Shown here: positions 17,839 through 26,985 of the stretch, in pieces
Layout of the letters: every line of letters begins with the position of its first letter
Numbering within the stretch: position 1 is the stretch's first letter
DNA from: a virus
Length of the DNA: 54,779 nt
Virus record (IMG/VR): IMGVR_UViG_3300020084_000018
Coordinates: 1 to 54,779 of that record
Direction: 5' to 3' (one strand)
The notes under the pieces: generated by a model
The model's database searches: none
What the model was told of the DNA's origin: nothing
The model's input: the letters and a program-made list of their open reading frames with translations, nothing else
Position numbers and translations under genes: made by a program

Positions 17839-18228
17839 TCAGGGAATGGTAAAATCCACGAGTTTAGCAGTAGCCTCGTTAACTAGAATTTTAATCCAGA
17901 ACGCACTGTCATAAATCTCACGGGCAAGTTTCTTATTGAACTTTGGCTTCTTGCCTTCCCAAGTGATGTTCCAATCTACGGTTGTCTCAACCATAACATT
18001 AAGAGCAAATTCCTCGAAATCCTGGAACTTAGTTTCATCACTAGCTTCCTTTAGATTCTTCATTCGTTCGTTGCTAAGTTTGTGAACTACCTCTTTATAC
18101 TCTTTGGAGTAGGGAGACATAACCGTAATGGTCATGTTGGTTCCATCAGCGTTCTTTAGGTTCTTATCTTTAATCTTTAGTTCAACTTCTACGTTATCGT
18201 TAGAAGGCACAAAATTCTTAAGGTCCAT
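17839..18228 (-). CDS. Tail assembly chaperone-like protein, upstream member
   Basis: 129 residues from ATG 18228 (AGGAAT upstream). A longer frame starting at 18291 runs through the upstream hairpin and is unlikely to be translated. N-terminal beta strands (NVEVELKIKDKNLKNADGT) and a helical C-terminal half. It sits after the tail tube gene and its partial terminator, in the usual place for the chaperone that binds the tape measure. Confidence 0.6.
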   Translation of the reverse strand: MDLKNFVPSNDNVEVELKIKDKNLKNADGTNMTITVMSPYSKEYKEVVHKLSNERMKNLKEASDETKFQDFEEFALNVMVETTVDWNITWEGKKPKFNKKLAREIYDSAFWIKILVNEATAKLVDFTIP

Positions 18229-18256
18229 CGGGTTATTCCTTTTCTGTTTTCGGGTT

Positions 18257-18303
18257 GATAAAATATAGTGGGCCGCAATAGAACCCGACAACTATTGCGG
18301 CCC
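18257..18303 (-). terminator. Intra-operon hairpin terminator / attenuator
   Basis: A perfect 12-bp stem GGGCCGCAATAG / CTATTGCGGCCC (18270-18281 with 18292-18303) just after the tail tube gene. Reading leftward it is followed by ACTATATTTTATC, a weak T-tract, so it is probably partial. That would give more capsid and tube RNA than tail-tip RNA. Confidence 0.75.
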
Positions 18304-18317
18304 TTCCCCGTAGGGAA

Positions 18318-19247
18318 TTAGGCAACTACTGTGCGGGTAACTTGTAGCACAGTGTTTGTAGCTGAATCATAGATACCGCTAAAGCCAATGCTCATAACAC
18401 GAGACTTAGGACCAGATACAGGAAGATCACCGCTGTTGAATTTAGCGCGGGGAATTAGGAAGGTGTAGGGACGGTTAGCAGCAGCGTTGTTTAGAGTAAA
18501 CTCAATTGCTGTTTCTGTCTCGTTTACAAAGCGGTTATAAACAGTTGGATCACTGATATAAGCTGAGATAGTTCCGCTAACTGTAGCCATACCAAATTCT
18601 AGGTCTGCGGTAGAGCATGAACCTACAACAAAAGCTGGTGAAATATCGTTGTTAAGGCTTAGTTCAATACCAGTAACAACACCAACAGTTGAGAGAGTTC
18701 CACCTGTGTTACCCATACGGAGAGCGCCTGAGCAACTATCAAATGGTGCATGTGAGGCAGGAGCAGTCTTTGTAGGTTTGCTTGATGTTGCGGTAATAAC
18801 TGCATCACGACCAACTAGACCGAAAGTAGCCTGAGCCATTTGGTTAGGAGCAACTGAAAGACCCAGAGAACCTACGGCAACACCGTTAAACATACGAAAT
18901 ACGTTAACGTCTTGCATAGCATCTTCAAATGAGAAGGTCGAAAGAGTTGTGCCAACTTTAAGGACGTTGGTTGCCCAAGTTGACATAAACGCACCTTCTA
19001 GAAGTGGATCAAAGTCAACCGGTCCTAGTTCTACAGTAATTTCACCGCCTACCTGACGGTTGCCATGACGATCATTTCGGATCATACGGTCTGGCATTAG
19101 TGCAGCAGAAGTAATCTGTTCTTTGTTTAGGTTAAGTGAACTACCAGTGTAGGGAATTGAGAGCATGTTCCCGGTAGCAGGTGTAGTTCCGAATACTGTT
19201 TCTTTAATATATGAGAGGCCGCTACGCGCACCTTGAGCAAATGGCAT
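18318..19247 (-). CDS. Major tail tube protein
   Basis: 309 residues, beginning ARSGLSYIKETVFGTTPATG, the typical opening of siphophage tail tube proteins (Phage_tube_2-like). The middle contains GGEITVELGPVDFDPLLEGAF and the end FLIPRAKFNSGDLPVSG. It should form hexameric rings around the tape measure. The hairpin downstream and a good Shine-Dalgarno (AAAGGAAATACAA) suit high expression. Confidence 0.85.
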   Translation of the reverse strand: MPFAQGARSGLSYIKETVFGTTPATGNMLSIPYTGSSLNLNKEQITSAALMPDRMIRNDRHGNRQVGGEITVELGPVDFDPLLEGAFMSTWATNVLKVGTTLSTFSFEDAMQDVNVFRMFNGVAVGSLGLSVAPNQMAQATFGLVGRDAVITATSSKPTKTAPASHAPFDSCSGALRMGNTGGTLSTVGVVTGIELSLNNDISPAFVVGSCSTADLEFGMATVSGTISAYISDPTVYNRFVNETETAIEFTLNNAAANRPYTFLIPRAKFNSGDLPVSGPKSRVMSIGFSGIYDSATNTVLQVTRTVVA

Positions 19248-19261
19248 TTGTATTTCCTTTG

Positions 19262-19681
19262 TTAGTTAGTAAAGCAAGTCCAGTGGATATTGACCGGAGT
19301 TTTGAACCAAGGGCTTTCTGGAAATCCCCTCATACGTTCTGTTCTGTTAATTGTGATTGCTATGTCTTGAAACTGAATATCTGTTGTAGCTTCAAACCTG
19401 TCACAGATAAGGTTAGCCATAGTGTTTGTCGGCTTTTGTCCTTGTCCCTCTGGATAGTTTAGAACTACTTGGAATAGACCTACATAGCGTTGCATGAAAG
19501 GTTTGCCATTTGGCATCTGTCCATAGAAAGGAGTTCTACGATCAATAGGAACAAATCTAGTTCGTAGGAATGGAGTGCCAACTGTAGGACTGTAGTTGAC
19601 ATTCTCATAGGCGATAGCGGGAACACCTTCAATGGAAGCTAGACGACTTTCGAGAGCAGCTAGAATTTTATCATAGTTCAT
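19262..19681 (-). CDS. Tail terminator protein (DUF4128-like)
   Basis: 139 residues with LESRLASIEGVPAIAYENVNY at the start and FLRTRFVPIDRRTPFYG in the middle, the pattern of the phage tail-terminator family (lambda gpU-like). It sits between the neck protein and the tube. It would cap the tail tube and join it to the head. Overlaps its neighbour by 4 nt. Confidence 0.75.
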   Translation of the reverse strand: MNYDKILAALESRLASIEGVPAIAYENVNYSPTVGTPFLRTRFVPIDRRTPFYGQMPNGKPFMQRYVGLFQVVLNYPEGQGQKPTNTMANLICDRFEATTDIQFQDIAITINRTERMRGFPESPWFKTPVNIHWTCFTN

Positions 19682-20094
19682 AGCCCAACTTTCCTTCTAG
19701 CTTCTAGTAGGTTCTTCTCTGCACTTGCCTTGGCGATTGTATAAGGCATATGTTCTAGTTCAACCTTCTCTGCATATACAGCACTGTTGCTGATAAAGTA
19801 TCTTGTTGTGTCATTAGGTAGGTTGTCAATCTGGTAGAACATACGTTCAATAGCGTTATCCGCGAATGGTTGCCAATCTTGTCCTTTAGGCTTACCATGA
19901 GAGTTGACAGGAACACCAACTTCACCAATGTTATGATGATCCATGTAAGTCCCGGTATCTACTGGCGAGTGCAATACAACCTCTGTGGCCAGTTCTTTCA
20001 TGTAGGCTTTAGGTAGCTGTTCCAGCTTTTCCTCTAGTTCCTTGATCTTCTGGAATACCTTAAACCTGTTGTCCAAGATTTTCATTTTAATCAT
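19678..20094 (-). CDS. HK97 gp10-like neck / tail completion protein
   Basis: 138 residues. It contains VVLHSPVDTGTYMDHHNIG, the VDTG-type motif common in the HK97 gp10 family, and a C-terminal helix with AEKVELEHMPYTIAKASAEKN. It works in head-tail joining. Coupled by 4-nt overlaps with genes on both sides. Confidence 0.7.
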   Translation of the reverse strand: MIKMKILDNRFKVFQKIKELEEKLEQLPKAYMKELATEVVLHSPVDTGTYMDHHNIGEVGVPVNSHGKPKGQDWQPFADNAIERMFYQIDNLPNDTTRYFISNSAVYAEKVELEHMPYTIAKASAEKNLLEARRKVGL

Positions 20095-20456
20095 CTAGAC
20101 ACCCTACAAATATAAAAGAGCATCTTCTGACCGGATACAACTTCCTGGACTTCGTAGATTGATACAGGCTTATCTTGTCCTGCAATATGGTCTGAGATTG
20201 TAGGCTTCTGGTAAGGACGACCTAGAGTATCTGTAGGAGCTAGGATTAGGTGCCTGTTGCCTTCCTCGACTAGAGTTTGTTCAGCCAGACCTTTCTTGCT
20301 ATTGTAGAAATAACCTCTAACTGTAGCTGTTGCAGCAGGAGGACCATCTACAATACCAGTAAGAGGGTTATAGACACCTGAACCATTGTAGGTGATAGTA
20401 AGGTTCCTACCGTGGCGTTGAAGTAACTGTAATATACCCTTCGTTTGCATAGGCAT
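20091..20456 (-). CDS. Head-tail joining protein (stopper-like)
   Basis: 121 residues, beta-rich, with LLQRHGRNLTITYNGSGVYNP and YEVQEVVSGQKMLFYICRV. Layout and position match head closure proteins that follow the adaptor. It overlaps the upstream adaptor gene by 50 nt in another frame, an unusually long overlap, and an internal start could shorten it. Confidence 0.6.
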   Translation of the reverse strand: MPMQTKGILQLLQRHGRNLTITYNGSGVYNPLTGIVDGPPAATATVRGYFYNSKKGLAEQTLVEEGNRHLILAPTDTLGRPYQKPTISDHIAGQDKPVSIYEVQEVVSGQKMLFYICRVSR

Positions 20457-20877
20457 TATCTGACCAATCCTCTTGACTAATTCCCGGCTTTATTCTGTTC
20501 GGATCAGATCGGGCAGCTTCAAAGTCTAGCTGTGTCATTCCTGTAGCAAAGAAGCGAATACCACCAGTGCCAAACTTAGCTTTTCGTGCAAGCTCGTTTC
20601 TAATCTCATTATAGTTTTTGATTAGGTCCGAGTAATCTTCTCGGATAGCTTCGTCTAGTTCGACATTGACAAGACGTGAATACTTGCTCAGGATAGCGTT
20701 GACAGCAAAGACACCCGCAGCGTAAACATGATCTTTATTTGAACTTAGAGCAAAGATAATTTCTTCGTCTTGCAGTTGCTGATCTGTAGTATCGGTATCA
20801 CCAATAAGAAGCCTGACAATGTTCTTACGGCCTTCTTCGGTATTCTTGTTTAGGTCACTTGCGTCATACGTCCACAT
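20407..20877 (-). CDS. Head-tail connector (adaptor) protein
   Basis: 156 residues, mostly helical. NIVRLLIGDTDTTDQQLQDEEI in the first third is a typical start of the gp6/gp15-like adaptor proteins, followed by helices with LSKYSRLVNVELDEAIREDY. It should dock under the portal ring. Confidence 0.7.
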   Translation of the reverse strand: MWTYDASDLNKNTEEGRKNIVRLLIGDTDTTDQQLQDEEIIFALSSNKDHVYAAGVFAVNAILSKYSRLVNVELDEAIREDYSDLIKNYNEIRNELARKAKFGTGGIRFFATGMTQLDFEAARSDPNRIKPGISQEDWSDNAYANEGYITVTSTPR

Positions 20878-20889
20878 ATATTATCCCGT

Positions 20890-21288
20890 CTATTTGTTGG
20901 CTTCTGCTTTCTCTAGCCAATCTAGGTTGTTCCTGCGCCACGAACGGATAAGACCGCGCTGTTTAGTTGCAATCTTTGATGTAGGGCATTTACGACGAAT
21001 GAAAGCAGTATCGTTAGGGACAACAGCCTTAATGCGTTTGTTATAGTCGTCTACAATCTGGTGTAGTCCTTCTACGTCGATAGCCTCTAGACCATCGCCA
21101 ACCTGCATTAGTGTTTCGCTTTCTTCATCGTGAATAAGGAAACCCTGATTGAATAGGATTTGAATTGTATCTTGTGGCATATTCATTTCACGCCAAGGTA
21201 GGTGTTGACCGACAGCCCAAGTCTTGTTCCTAGCCTCGAAAGGAATACGGACAAAGATGGGACGATCTAGTTGTAGTTGAGTTCTCAT
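20890..21288 (-). CDS. Head-associated protein of unknown role, 132 aa
   Basis: Located between capsid and adaptor genes. It starts RTQLQLDRPIFVRIPFEARN and ends in a basic helix (RRKCPTSKIATKQRGLIRSWRRNN). I do not recognise the family; position suggests a capsid or neck accessory. The basic end could contact DNA. Confidence 0.6.
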   Translation of the reverse strand: MRTQLQLDRPIFVRIPFEARNKTWAVGQHLPWREMNMPQDTIQILFNQGFLIHDEESETLMQVGDGLEAIDVEGLHQIVDDYNKRIKAVVPNDTAFIRRKCPTSKIATKQRGLIRSWRRNNLDWLEKAEANK

Positions 21289-21346
21289 TTTACTTCCTAT
21301 CGGGTTGTAGAATGGGGATACCCGTTAGGATACCCCCGATAGTAAA

Positions 21347-22357
21347 TTAGGCACCAATAACTTGATCGAATACAACGGCCATATCGGGCGATACGACTTT
21401 CATATCCCAAGAGTTGATAACTTCTAGTTTCTCAACAATGTGCTTGATGCGTAGGTGTTCACCAGTGAAGCTGTTAACAGTAATACCAAAACCAGCGTTA
21501 GCACCAGCCGACCAAGTAAAGTTGTAGCCAGCAGCAGGAGTCATGATACCGGGAGCCTTTGGACGCGAGAATAGACCAAAGCGGTTCTTAACTAGGAAGT
21601 CATGAGCATCTGGTAGACCTTCTTTACCAGTGTTACCAATGGCACGAGGAATTAGAATTTCATCAACTTCTAGTGCTGCGGCAAGACCTTGGCGAGTTAC
21701 GCGGGCAGGATTTGCAACAGTAGCGCCACCATTGATACGGCTTAGAATATCAGGATGGTTAACTAGAACGTCATAAACGTCCTGTGTCATAACAGCTACA
21801 ATATCCGAATAAGCAGCAGTGCCGCCAGAAGCTAGGAATAGTGCAGTCTTAGCACGAGTAACGTCACGGATAGGAGTTGCACTTACATAATCGCTCCAAC
21901 GAACGAATTGTGTAGCAGTTGGGGCAGAAGCAACACCAGTGTAGTTGGTGGTCCAAACACCGGGAGCAAAGTAGTTGGAAATCCAGTCTACTTCACGCTT
22001 AAGGCGCATTTGGTTAGCTAGGGCAGTTGCACCAGCAAGGCGAACGTTAAGTTGTGTATCAACGTTAGCTAGTTCCTGCTCGTTGAAATACATACCAAGA
22101 GCGTATACTTCTGCGAAGTAGTTGTCTTGGCTAACTTGTAGCGAGATTACTTCGCTTTCAACGCCGGGGGCTAGTTTCTTGACTTCCCCTAGACGGTTGA
22201 ACTGACCACGGGGCCAGACGTAGTATTTGCCCGACTGTTTATCAACAGGAACATTAGGGAAAATCTTGTCAGCAATGAAGTTTTCATCACTTTGTAGTTG
22301 GGCAACAACTAGGTTGGTAAGAACTGGATCAGTGTAGGTTTGGGTTGGATTTAGCAT
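21347..22357 (-). CDS. Major capsid protein (HK97 fold)
   Basis: 336 residues, opening LNPTQTYTDPVLTNLVVAQLQ and containing NFIADKIFPNVPVDKQSGKY, AGATALANQMRLKREVDWI and VMTQDVYDVLVNHPDI, features of the siphophage major capsid family without a delta domain. Scaffold function is likely provided by the C-terminal part of the protease gene upstream. It is preceded by a cement protein gene, as usual. Confidence 0.88.
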   Translation of the reverse strand: MLNPTQTYTDPVLTNLVVAQLQSDENFIADKIFPNVPVDKQSGKYYVWPRGQFNRLGEVKKLAPGVESEVISLQVSQDNYFAEVYALGMYFNEQELANVDTQLNVRLAGATALANQMRLKREVDWISNYFAPGVWTTNYTGVASAPTATQFVRWSDYVSATPIRDVTRAKTALFLASGGTAAYSDIVAVMTQDVYDVLVNHPDILSRINGGATVANPARVTRQGLAAALEVDEILIPRAIGNTGKEGLPDAHDFLVKNRFGLFSRPKAPGIMTPAAGYNFTWSAGANAGFGITVNSFTGEHLRIKHIVEKLEVINSWDMKVVSPDMAVVFDQVIGA

Positions 22358-22376
22358 AATTGTTTTTCCTTAGTTA

Positions 22377-22754
22377 TTAAGCAGCGTTACCGCCAGGGTA
22401 GAAATCAATAGAAATGATTTGTCCGGTAACAGCAGCTTCTAGTGCCTTACCTACTCGAATGTTTGTGCCGGTTGCAGTAACAACACGACCTTGTGCATCT
22501 GTTTGCACTTCTGCACCAGCAGCAATTGTTCCGCCAGCGCGGACTTTAGTGCGCCCAAAAACTACGCCAGTTGCAGCAGTGTTAGCGCGTAGAACTTGGT
22601 TGATAACTACTGCATCAACTTTAGCACCAGCGGCGGGAAGAACTACACGACGATTACCGTCAGCAGTTGCACCGTTGCAAACAACGAAAGTGTATTGAGG
22701 GAGAATAGCATCAGCTACAAAAGTCTGACGAATTTGATTACCTTGGGTTGCCAT
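22377..22754 (-). CDS. Capsid decoration / cement protein (DUF2190-like)
   Basis: 125 residues with short beta strands and many small residues: NGATADGNRRVVLPAAGAKVD and TKVRAGGTIAAGAEVQTDAQG. This is the DUF2190-like head stabilisation pattern. It lies directly upstream of the capsid gene, with which it should be made in similar amount. Confidence 0.75.
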   Translation of the reverse strand: MATQGNQIRQTFVADAILPQYTFVVCNGATADGNRRVVLPAAGAKVDAVVINQVLRANTAATGVVFGRTKVRAGGTIAAGAEVQTDAQGRVVTATGTNIRVGKALEAAVTGQIISIDFYPGGNAA

Positions 22755-22759
22755 TAGAA

Positions 22760-23332
22760 TTATTCCTTTTCTTCATAAATAGCTTTGATTAGCTTCTTGC
22801 CCTCGTCTGTCGCGGCAACTTTAGCATAAGCTGTAACATAGTTGGTGCCAGTAGCTTCCATTTCAGCTTTAACGGCAGAGTCATATTTTTCCTGTGCTGA
22901 CATAGTTTCAACGGCAGGATCGGTATTCCCGGTTTCCTCTAGGAAAGTGCCCATCTTGGTATTAAAGGCTGAGATAGCAGCTTCCATTTCTGCATCACCA
23001 TCAAAAGCTACAAAGAGTTTCTTGGCGACTTCTGCACGGAGATTAGGATAAGCGGCAGTTGCTTTAGCGGTCAGATCAGCGTCGGCCTTCTCTTTAAGTG
23101 CCTTGACAACTGATTCAGGTAGACCAGCAAGTTCTACGACTTCACCATCAATTTCCATTGTCTCTTTAGCTTCGGGCTTTACTAGACCCTCGGCGGTAAT
23201 TTTGAAACCTGCATCCAGAATTTGTTTACGGAGGGCTTCGTTATCAGCTTGTAGTTTAGTTACGTTAGCTTGCACAGCGGCAAGTTCAGCAACGTCAACT
23301 TTACCATCTTCGATTAGAGTTTCATCAGACAT
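22760..23332 (-). CDS. Nested scaffold protein, internal in-frame start
   Basis: An ATG at 23332 (residue M284 of the protease) is preceded by CAGGAATTAAA, a fitting ribosome site, and would produce a separate 190-aa scaffold, as lambda Nu3 is produced within gene C. The product is acidic with a coiled coil near residues 20-40. Confidence 0.6.
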   Translation of the reverse strand: MSDETLIEDGKVDVAELAAVQANVTKLQADNEALRKQILDAGFKITAEGLVKPEAKETMEIDGEVVELAGLPESVVKALKEKADADLTAKATAAYPNLRAEVAKKLFVAFDGDAEMEAAISAFNTKMGTFLEETGNTDPAVETMSAQEKYDSAVKAEMEATGTNYVTAYAKVAATDEGKKLIKAIYEEKE

Positions 23333-24181
23333 TTTAATTCCTGTTTTGGTTGTAAAATTAGGGGCAGACATTTCCTTCAATACACTTTCGTAGGTTCGGA
23401 TACCGTCAGCCAAACCAATTTCAACAGCTTTTTTACCCCCGTAAACTCGTGCCTCAGTTGCACGAATAGCTTTCTTGTCCATACCTCTAGCTTCTGCTAC
23501 AGCGTCAATGAACATTTCGTAGGATTGATTAACACTTTCTTGTAGGTATTCAAGATGCTCACCCTCTAGTTTCTCATAAGGGTTGCCAGCAGTCTTGTAT
23601 TTACCAGCTTGGATAAATGTAGGCTTGATACCGTCTTTCTTAACTTTCTCAGAGGCATCTGTGTGCATTGCTACAACACCGATAGAACCTACACGACCAG
23701 TTTGAGTAGTATAAAGCTTATCAGCAGTAGAGCCGATCAGATAAGCTGCACTACACATATTGTCACGCGCTAGAGCGTAAACAGGCTTTCGACCTTTGTT
23801 GTCCATAAGGTAATCACGGAAATCGAAAGCACCAGCAACAGAACCACCGGGACTATCAATATCCATAAGGATACTGGCAACATTAGGATCATTAAATGCT
23901 TCCTCGAATTGCTTTTGTAGGGAAGCATAAGAAGTCATTCCCGACATTGCTTCAATGCCTGTGGCCCTATGTGACATAGAACCGATAATAGGAATAACCT
24001 TAATTCCACCTCGGACAGTTGTAGAGGGTCGCTGATCTTTAGCGTCAGATTTAATCTGTAGTCCCTCTACATCAAGCCCTAGTCGGTCTGAAAGGACCAC
24101 CGCAACAGTTTCTGCATAATCTTGAGTAATAAGTAGCGGTTGATTAAACACTAGCGAAGCTAGATGCGAAAACTTACTCAT
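22760..24181 (-). CDS. Prohead protease S49 (SppA/ClpP-like) fused to scaffold
   Basis: 473 residues. Residues 60-280 form the S49 serine peptidase: DIDSPGGSV at 108-115, the catalytic serine in CSAAYLIGS (S144), and the general base lysine in AGKYKTAGN (K196). Residues 284-473 are charged and helical (an LQADNEALRKQ coiled coil) and act as a scaffold domain. The protease should remove the scaffold and itself during head maturation. It overlaps the portal gene by 8 nt. Confidence 0.88.
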   Translation of the reverse strand: MSKFSHLASLVFNQPLLITQDYAETVAVVLSDRLGLDVEGLQIKSDAKDQRPSTTVRGGIKVIPIIGSMSHRATGIEAMSGMTSYASLQKQFEEAFNDPNVASILMDIDSPGGSVAGAFDFRDYLMDNKGRKPVYALARDNMCSAAYLIGSTADKLYTTQTGRVGSIGVVAMHTDASEKVKKDGIKPTFIQAGKYKTAGNPYEKLEGEHLEYLQESVNQSYEMFIDAVAEARGMDKKAIRATEARVYGGKKAVEIGLADGIRTYESVLKEMSAPNFTTKTGIKMSDETLIEDGKVDVAELAAVQANVTKLQADNEALRKQILDAGFKITAEGLVKPEAKETMEIDGEVVELAGLPESVVKALKEKADADLTAKATAAYPNLRAEVAKKLFVAFDGDAEMEAAISAFNTKMGTFLEETGNTDPAVETMSAQEKYDSAVKAEMEATGTNYVTAYAKVAATDEGKKLIKAIYEEKE

Positions 24182-25565
24182 TCTTTTGTGGCCTTTCTTG
24201 CATTTGTTTTAGTTTAGCCTGTTCTTCTTGCCTCTTTTCCTGTAGTCCTTGCTCGTAAAGGTTACGATCTAGTTTAGGAAGTTCAGCGTTTGCTAGTAGT
24301 GCATCAATAATATCAACCTGATTGGTTAGGTTAATGTCAGCACCATTAAGGTTACGTAGATAGGAACCTAGTGCATCTAGATCGTGTGGCGCAACATCAC
24401 CAGCAACGAGAGTAGGCATTAGTTCAATATCAAAACCATTCATTTCCCATAGTGGTCTAACGACCTGCTCATTAAGAATGTCGTAGATTGTGTTGATGTA
24501 GCTTTCTACGGAGCGTAGGAAAATGTCAGTCTTAGTCTTACTTAGAGCATAGGAACCAGTAGTGCTAGAACCCAACATAAGGAACTCAGCCATTACCGAT
24601 CTAGCAATGTCATGTTGATACCTACGAATGATAGGATCAATCTGAATGTTCCTTGTTCCCTTGGAAGCAATTAGTTCTACGTCTACAAGTCTATGAGCAG
24701 TTGGCTTGTCCTCTACAACCCATACATCAGAAGGAAGAACAATAGAACCTTGCTCATTAAACTTTAGGTCGCGTCCAATCCGTTCAGCCATTTGACGAAT
24801 AGAAACCTGTTCATCAGTGGCGTCCTCCGCGAGATAATCAGAAGGAATACGGATAATTGGAATACCGTTCAGTTCTCGTTCTACTGCGATACCTTCTGTA
24901 GTCTGCATTGTGTTAAGGAACACATAAGACTTGTAAGCATTGCGTAGGATAGAACGACCGGAAGGATCATTGTTTACTGTTGTAGTCCGATAGTGAACCA
25001 GCTTCTCTTTAGGAATAAAGTTAGTTCCGTTAACAGCTTGTTCCTGGAATACGCCTAGAATGTCTCCTGTCTTTTGGTCGATCTTGAACTGGTCTATAGT
25101 CCATTGAGCGCGGGAAGCGAGTTTACGGATACCGTAGTAACCATCAGTGAATTTACTTTTACGCTTTGGGTCAACGAACTTTGGACCACCTCGGATTTTA
25201 TATACGGGCTCAAATACTGCGAAACCATATGTAAGCGAGGACAGGGCTTCTGAAATATGATCGTCAAGCGTATGCTCCATATCATCAAAGACTGTTTCTA
25301 GCCATTCTGCGGCTTCAACTGCCTTAGCATTTTCCTTGTCAGCAGGCTCAACAATATGAGGAACATCACGAAGGATTTGTTCAGTGGCATACATAACAGC
25401 ACCGATAGTGGCATCGTTATCACGCATTTCTCTGTATTTCTTGATACCCCTTTTACCTTTTAGGTCATTGATAAGTTCATCAGCGCGGATTTGTCCAAAT
25501 CGAGTGTTTGAACCTGAATAACCAATATGGGTTTTAGCTTTAGTCTTGCTTGGGGTATCCATCAT
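24174..25565 (-). CDS. Portal protein (DUF935-like)
   Basis: 463 residues. It has KKYREMRDNDATIGAVMYATEQILRD near the start, LSSLTYGFAVFEPVYKI in the wing region and ILRNAYKSYVFLNTMQ in the middle, consistent with DUF935-type portal proteins. It would form the 12-subunit ring through which DNA is packaged. It sits between terminase and protease, as expected. Confidence 0.85.
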   Translation of the reverse strand: MMDTPSKTKAKTHIGYSGSNTRFGQIRADELINDLKGKRGIKKYREMRDNDATIGAVMYATEQILRDVPHIVEPADKENAKAVEAAEWLETVFDDMEHTLDDHISEALSSLTYGFAVFEPVYKIRGGPKFVDPKRKSKFTDGYYGIRKLASRAQWTIDQFKIDQKTGDILGVFQEQAVNGTNFIPKEKLVHYRTTTVNNDPSGRSILRNAYKSYVFLNTMQTTEGIAVERELNGIPIIRIPSDYLAEDATDEQVSIRQMAERIGRDLKFNEQGSIVLPSDVWVVEDKPTAHRLVDVELIASKGTRNIQIDPIIRRYQHDIARSVMAEFLMLGSSTTGSYALSKTKTDIFLRSVESYINTIYDILNEQVVRPLWEMNGFDIELMPTLVAGDVAPHDLDALGSYLRNLNGADINLTNQVDIIDALLANAELPKLDRNLYEQGLQEKRQEEQAKLKQMQERPQKNE

Positions 25566-25574
25566 TATTCCTTA

Positions 25575-26984
25575 TTAAAAATTGATAGTTTTGTAGGATA
25601 GCTTGACAGGAGCCTGAGCATAGCCTTTTAGCAGTAGGTTCGTAACAGCCCATACCATCGCATCTAGTCTATCAGGAGAGCCGATAGAGCCTAATGGCTC
25701 CCAAGTTACCATCTGTTCCTCAAGGGCCTCTAGATACTTAAGATGTTTGACCTTACCACGTTCGTATAGGGACGATACAGGTTCAGCCCTAGCAAACTTA
25801 CCGCGAGAGGCATGAACTAATTTAATGGGAACACTATCATCTACAGTGCGTAGAGTAGAGCGAACCATTTCACCACCTTGGTTTCTTTCAGCTACAATCA
25901 TATCTGCTTCATACTCGTTGTAGAGATTGATAGCACGTCTAGCCCATTGCTCAGGCATATAACGATCAGTAGCATCCTCAAGAATATAACCAGTGCCGTT
26001 TACGTCAATGCCAGCTACAATGATACCAGTCAAGTCAGATTCTTCGTTAGCAGTAACCGCAGGGTCAACTGAAACTACAACTTTGACTAGGTTCTTAGCG
26101 AACTGTTTACGAGAAGCATCAAAGTCAACAGATACTCCATCCTCGCTTAAGACAATGCAATCCTCTGGTAGATTGAACTGAGCCTCGTCAATCATCTTAC
26201 GGTTCCATAGAGCGCCAGCAGCTTCATCTAGGATTTCTGCATAAAGTTCTTGACGACCTAGCCTAGTTCCTTCATACTGTGATAGAGCCTCTAGATCAAT
26301 GTTATCTGCATTCTCATAGGAAGAACCAGAAGTCTTGTATACTCGACCAGAAGCAATATTCTCTGGCTTTAGGATTTCTCGTAGTAGCTTAACTGGCTTG
26401 GGTGTAGTGGTAACAAGAATACGAGGGTTTTTACCTAGTCGCAGAGTAAACTGCAACATATCCCAAGTTTCTTGCATCCTAGTCCAAGCACAAATCTCGT
26501 CACACCAAGAACTGTGAAACTGTGGTCCACGAAGTCGTTCAGGGTCCTCCGCACTAAAGAACTCTGCTCTAGCACCATTTTCCCATGTGATTGTGTTATT
26601 GGTTGGCGACCATACAGGGAAACCCATATTTCTACCAGAATAAGTCTTGTCACCCTTCCAGCAGATATTTAGGAGCCCTGATTCACCCTCTACCATAACT
26701 CGTCTAACGTCACCTTTAGTTGGGGCAACGCAAGCAATACGACCATCACCAGACTTAATTCTATGTCTAACCCATTCAGCACCGCAACGAGTTTTACCCC
26801 AACCACGACCAGCTAGAGGAAGCCAAATCTTCCAATCGCCTTTAGGTTCGTGTTGTTCGGGACGACCCCAAAAGCGCCAGTCATATCGAAGTTCTTCCAA
26901 TTGAGTTGGAGTAAGTTCTGATAATACTTTTCTGACAACCTTTGGGTCTAGTTTGCGTAAGTCCTGAATGGTAAAGTTAGCCAT
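25575..26984 (-). CDS. terL: Terminase large subunit
   Basis: 469 residues. The ATPase domain has Walker A AGRGWGKT at 58-65, Walker B around SWCDEICAW and the coupling motif LVTTTPKP. The nuclease domain begins VVVSVDPAVTANEESDLTG, with the first metal-binding Asp, and continues VAERNQGG. It pumps DNA into the prohead and cuts it. Whether packaging is headful or cohesive-end was not determined from the sequence; the end-overlap of the window fits permuted headful packaging. Confidence 0.93.
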   Translation of the reverse strand: MANFTIQDLRKLDPKVVRKVLSELTPTQLEELRYDWRFWGRPEQHEPKGDWKIWLPLAGRGWGKTRCGAEWVRHRIKSGDGRIACVAPTKGDVRRVMVEGESGLLNICWKGDKTYSGRNMGFPVWSPTNNTITWENGARAEFFSAEDPERLRGPQFHSSWCDEICAWTRMQETWDMLQFTLRLGKNPRILVTTTPKPVKLLREILKPENIASGRVYKTSGSSYENADNIDLEALSQYEGTRLGRQELYAEILDEAAGALWNRKMIDEAQFNLPEDCIVLSEDGVSVDFDASRKQFAKNLVKVVVSVDPAVTANEESDLTGIIVAGIDVNGTGYILEDATDRYMPEQWARRAINLYNEYEADMIVAERNQGGEMVRSTLRTVDDSVPIKLVHASRGKFARAEPVSSLYERGKVKHLKYLEALEEQMVTWEPLGSIGSPDRLDAMVWAVTNLLLKGYAQAPVKLSYKTINF

Positions 26985-26985
26985 A

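Noticed and set aside
21300-21345. GGGGATACCC..GGATACCCCC as a terminator after the capsid gene
   Set aside because: The arms pair only at the ends with a three-base internal mismatch, and no T-tract follows. It may be a weak hairpin.
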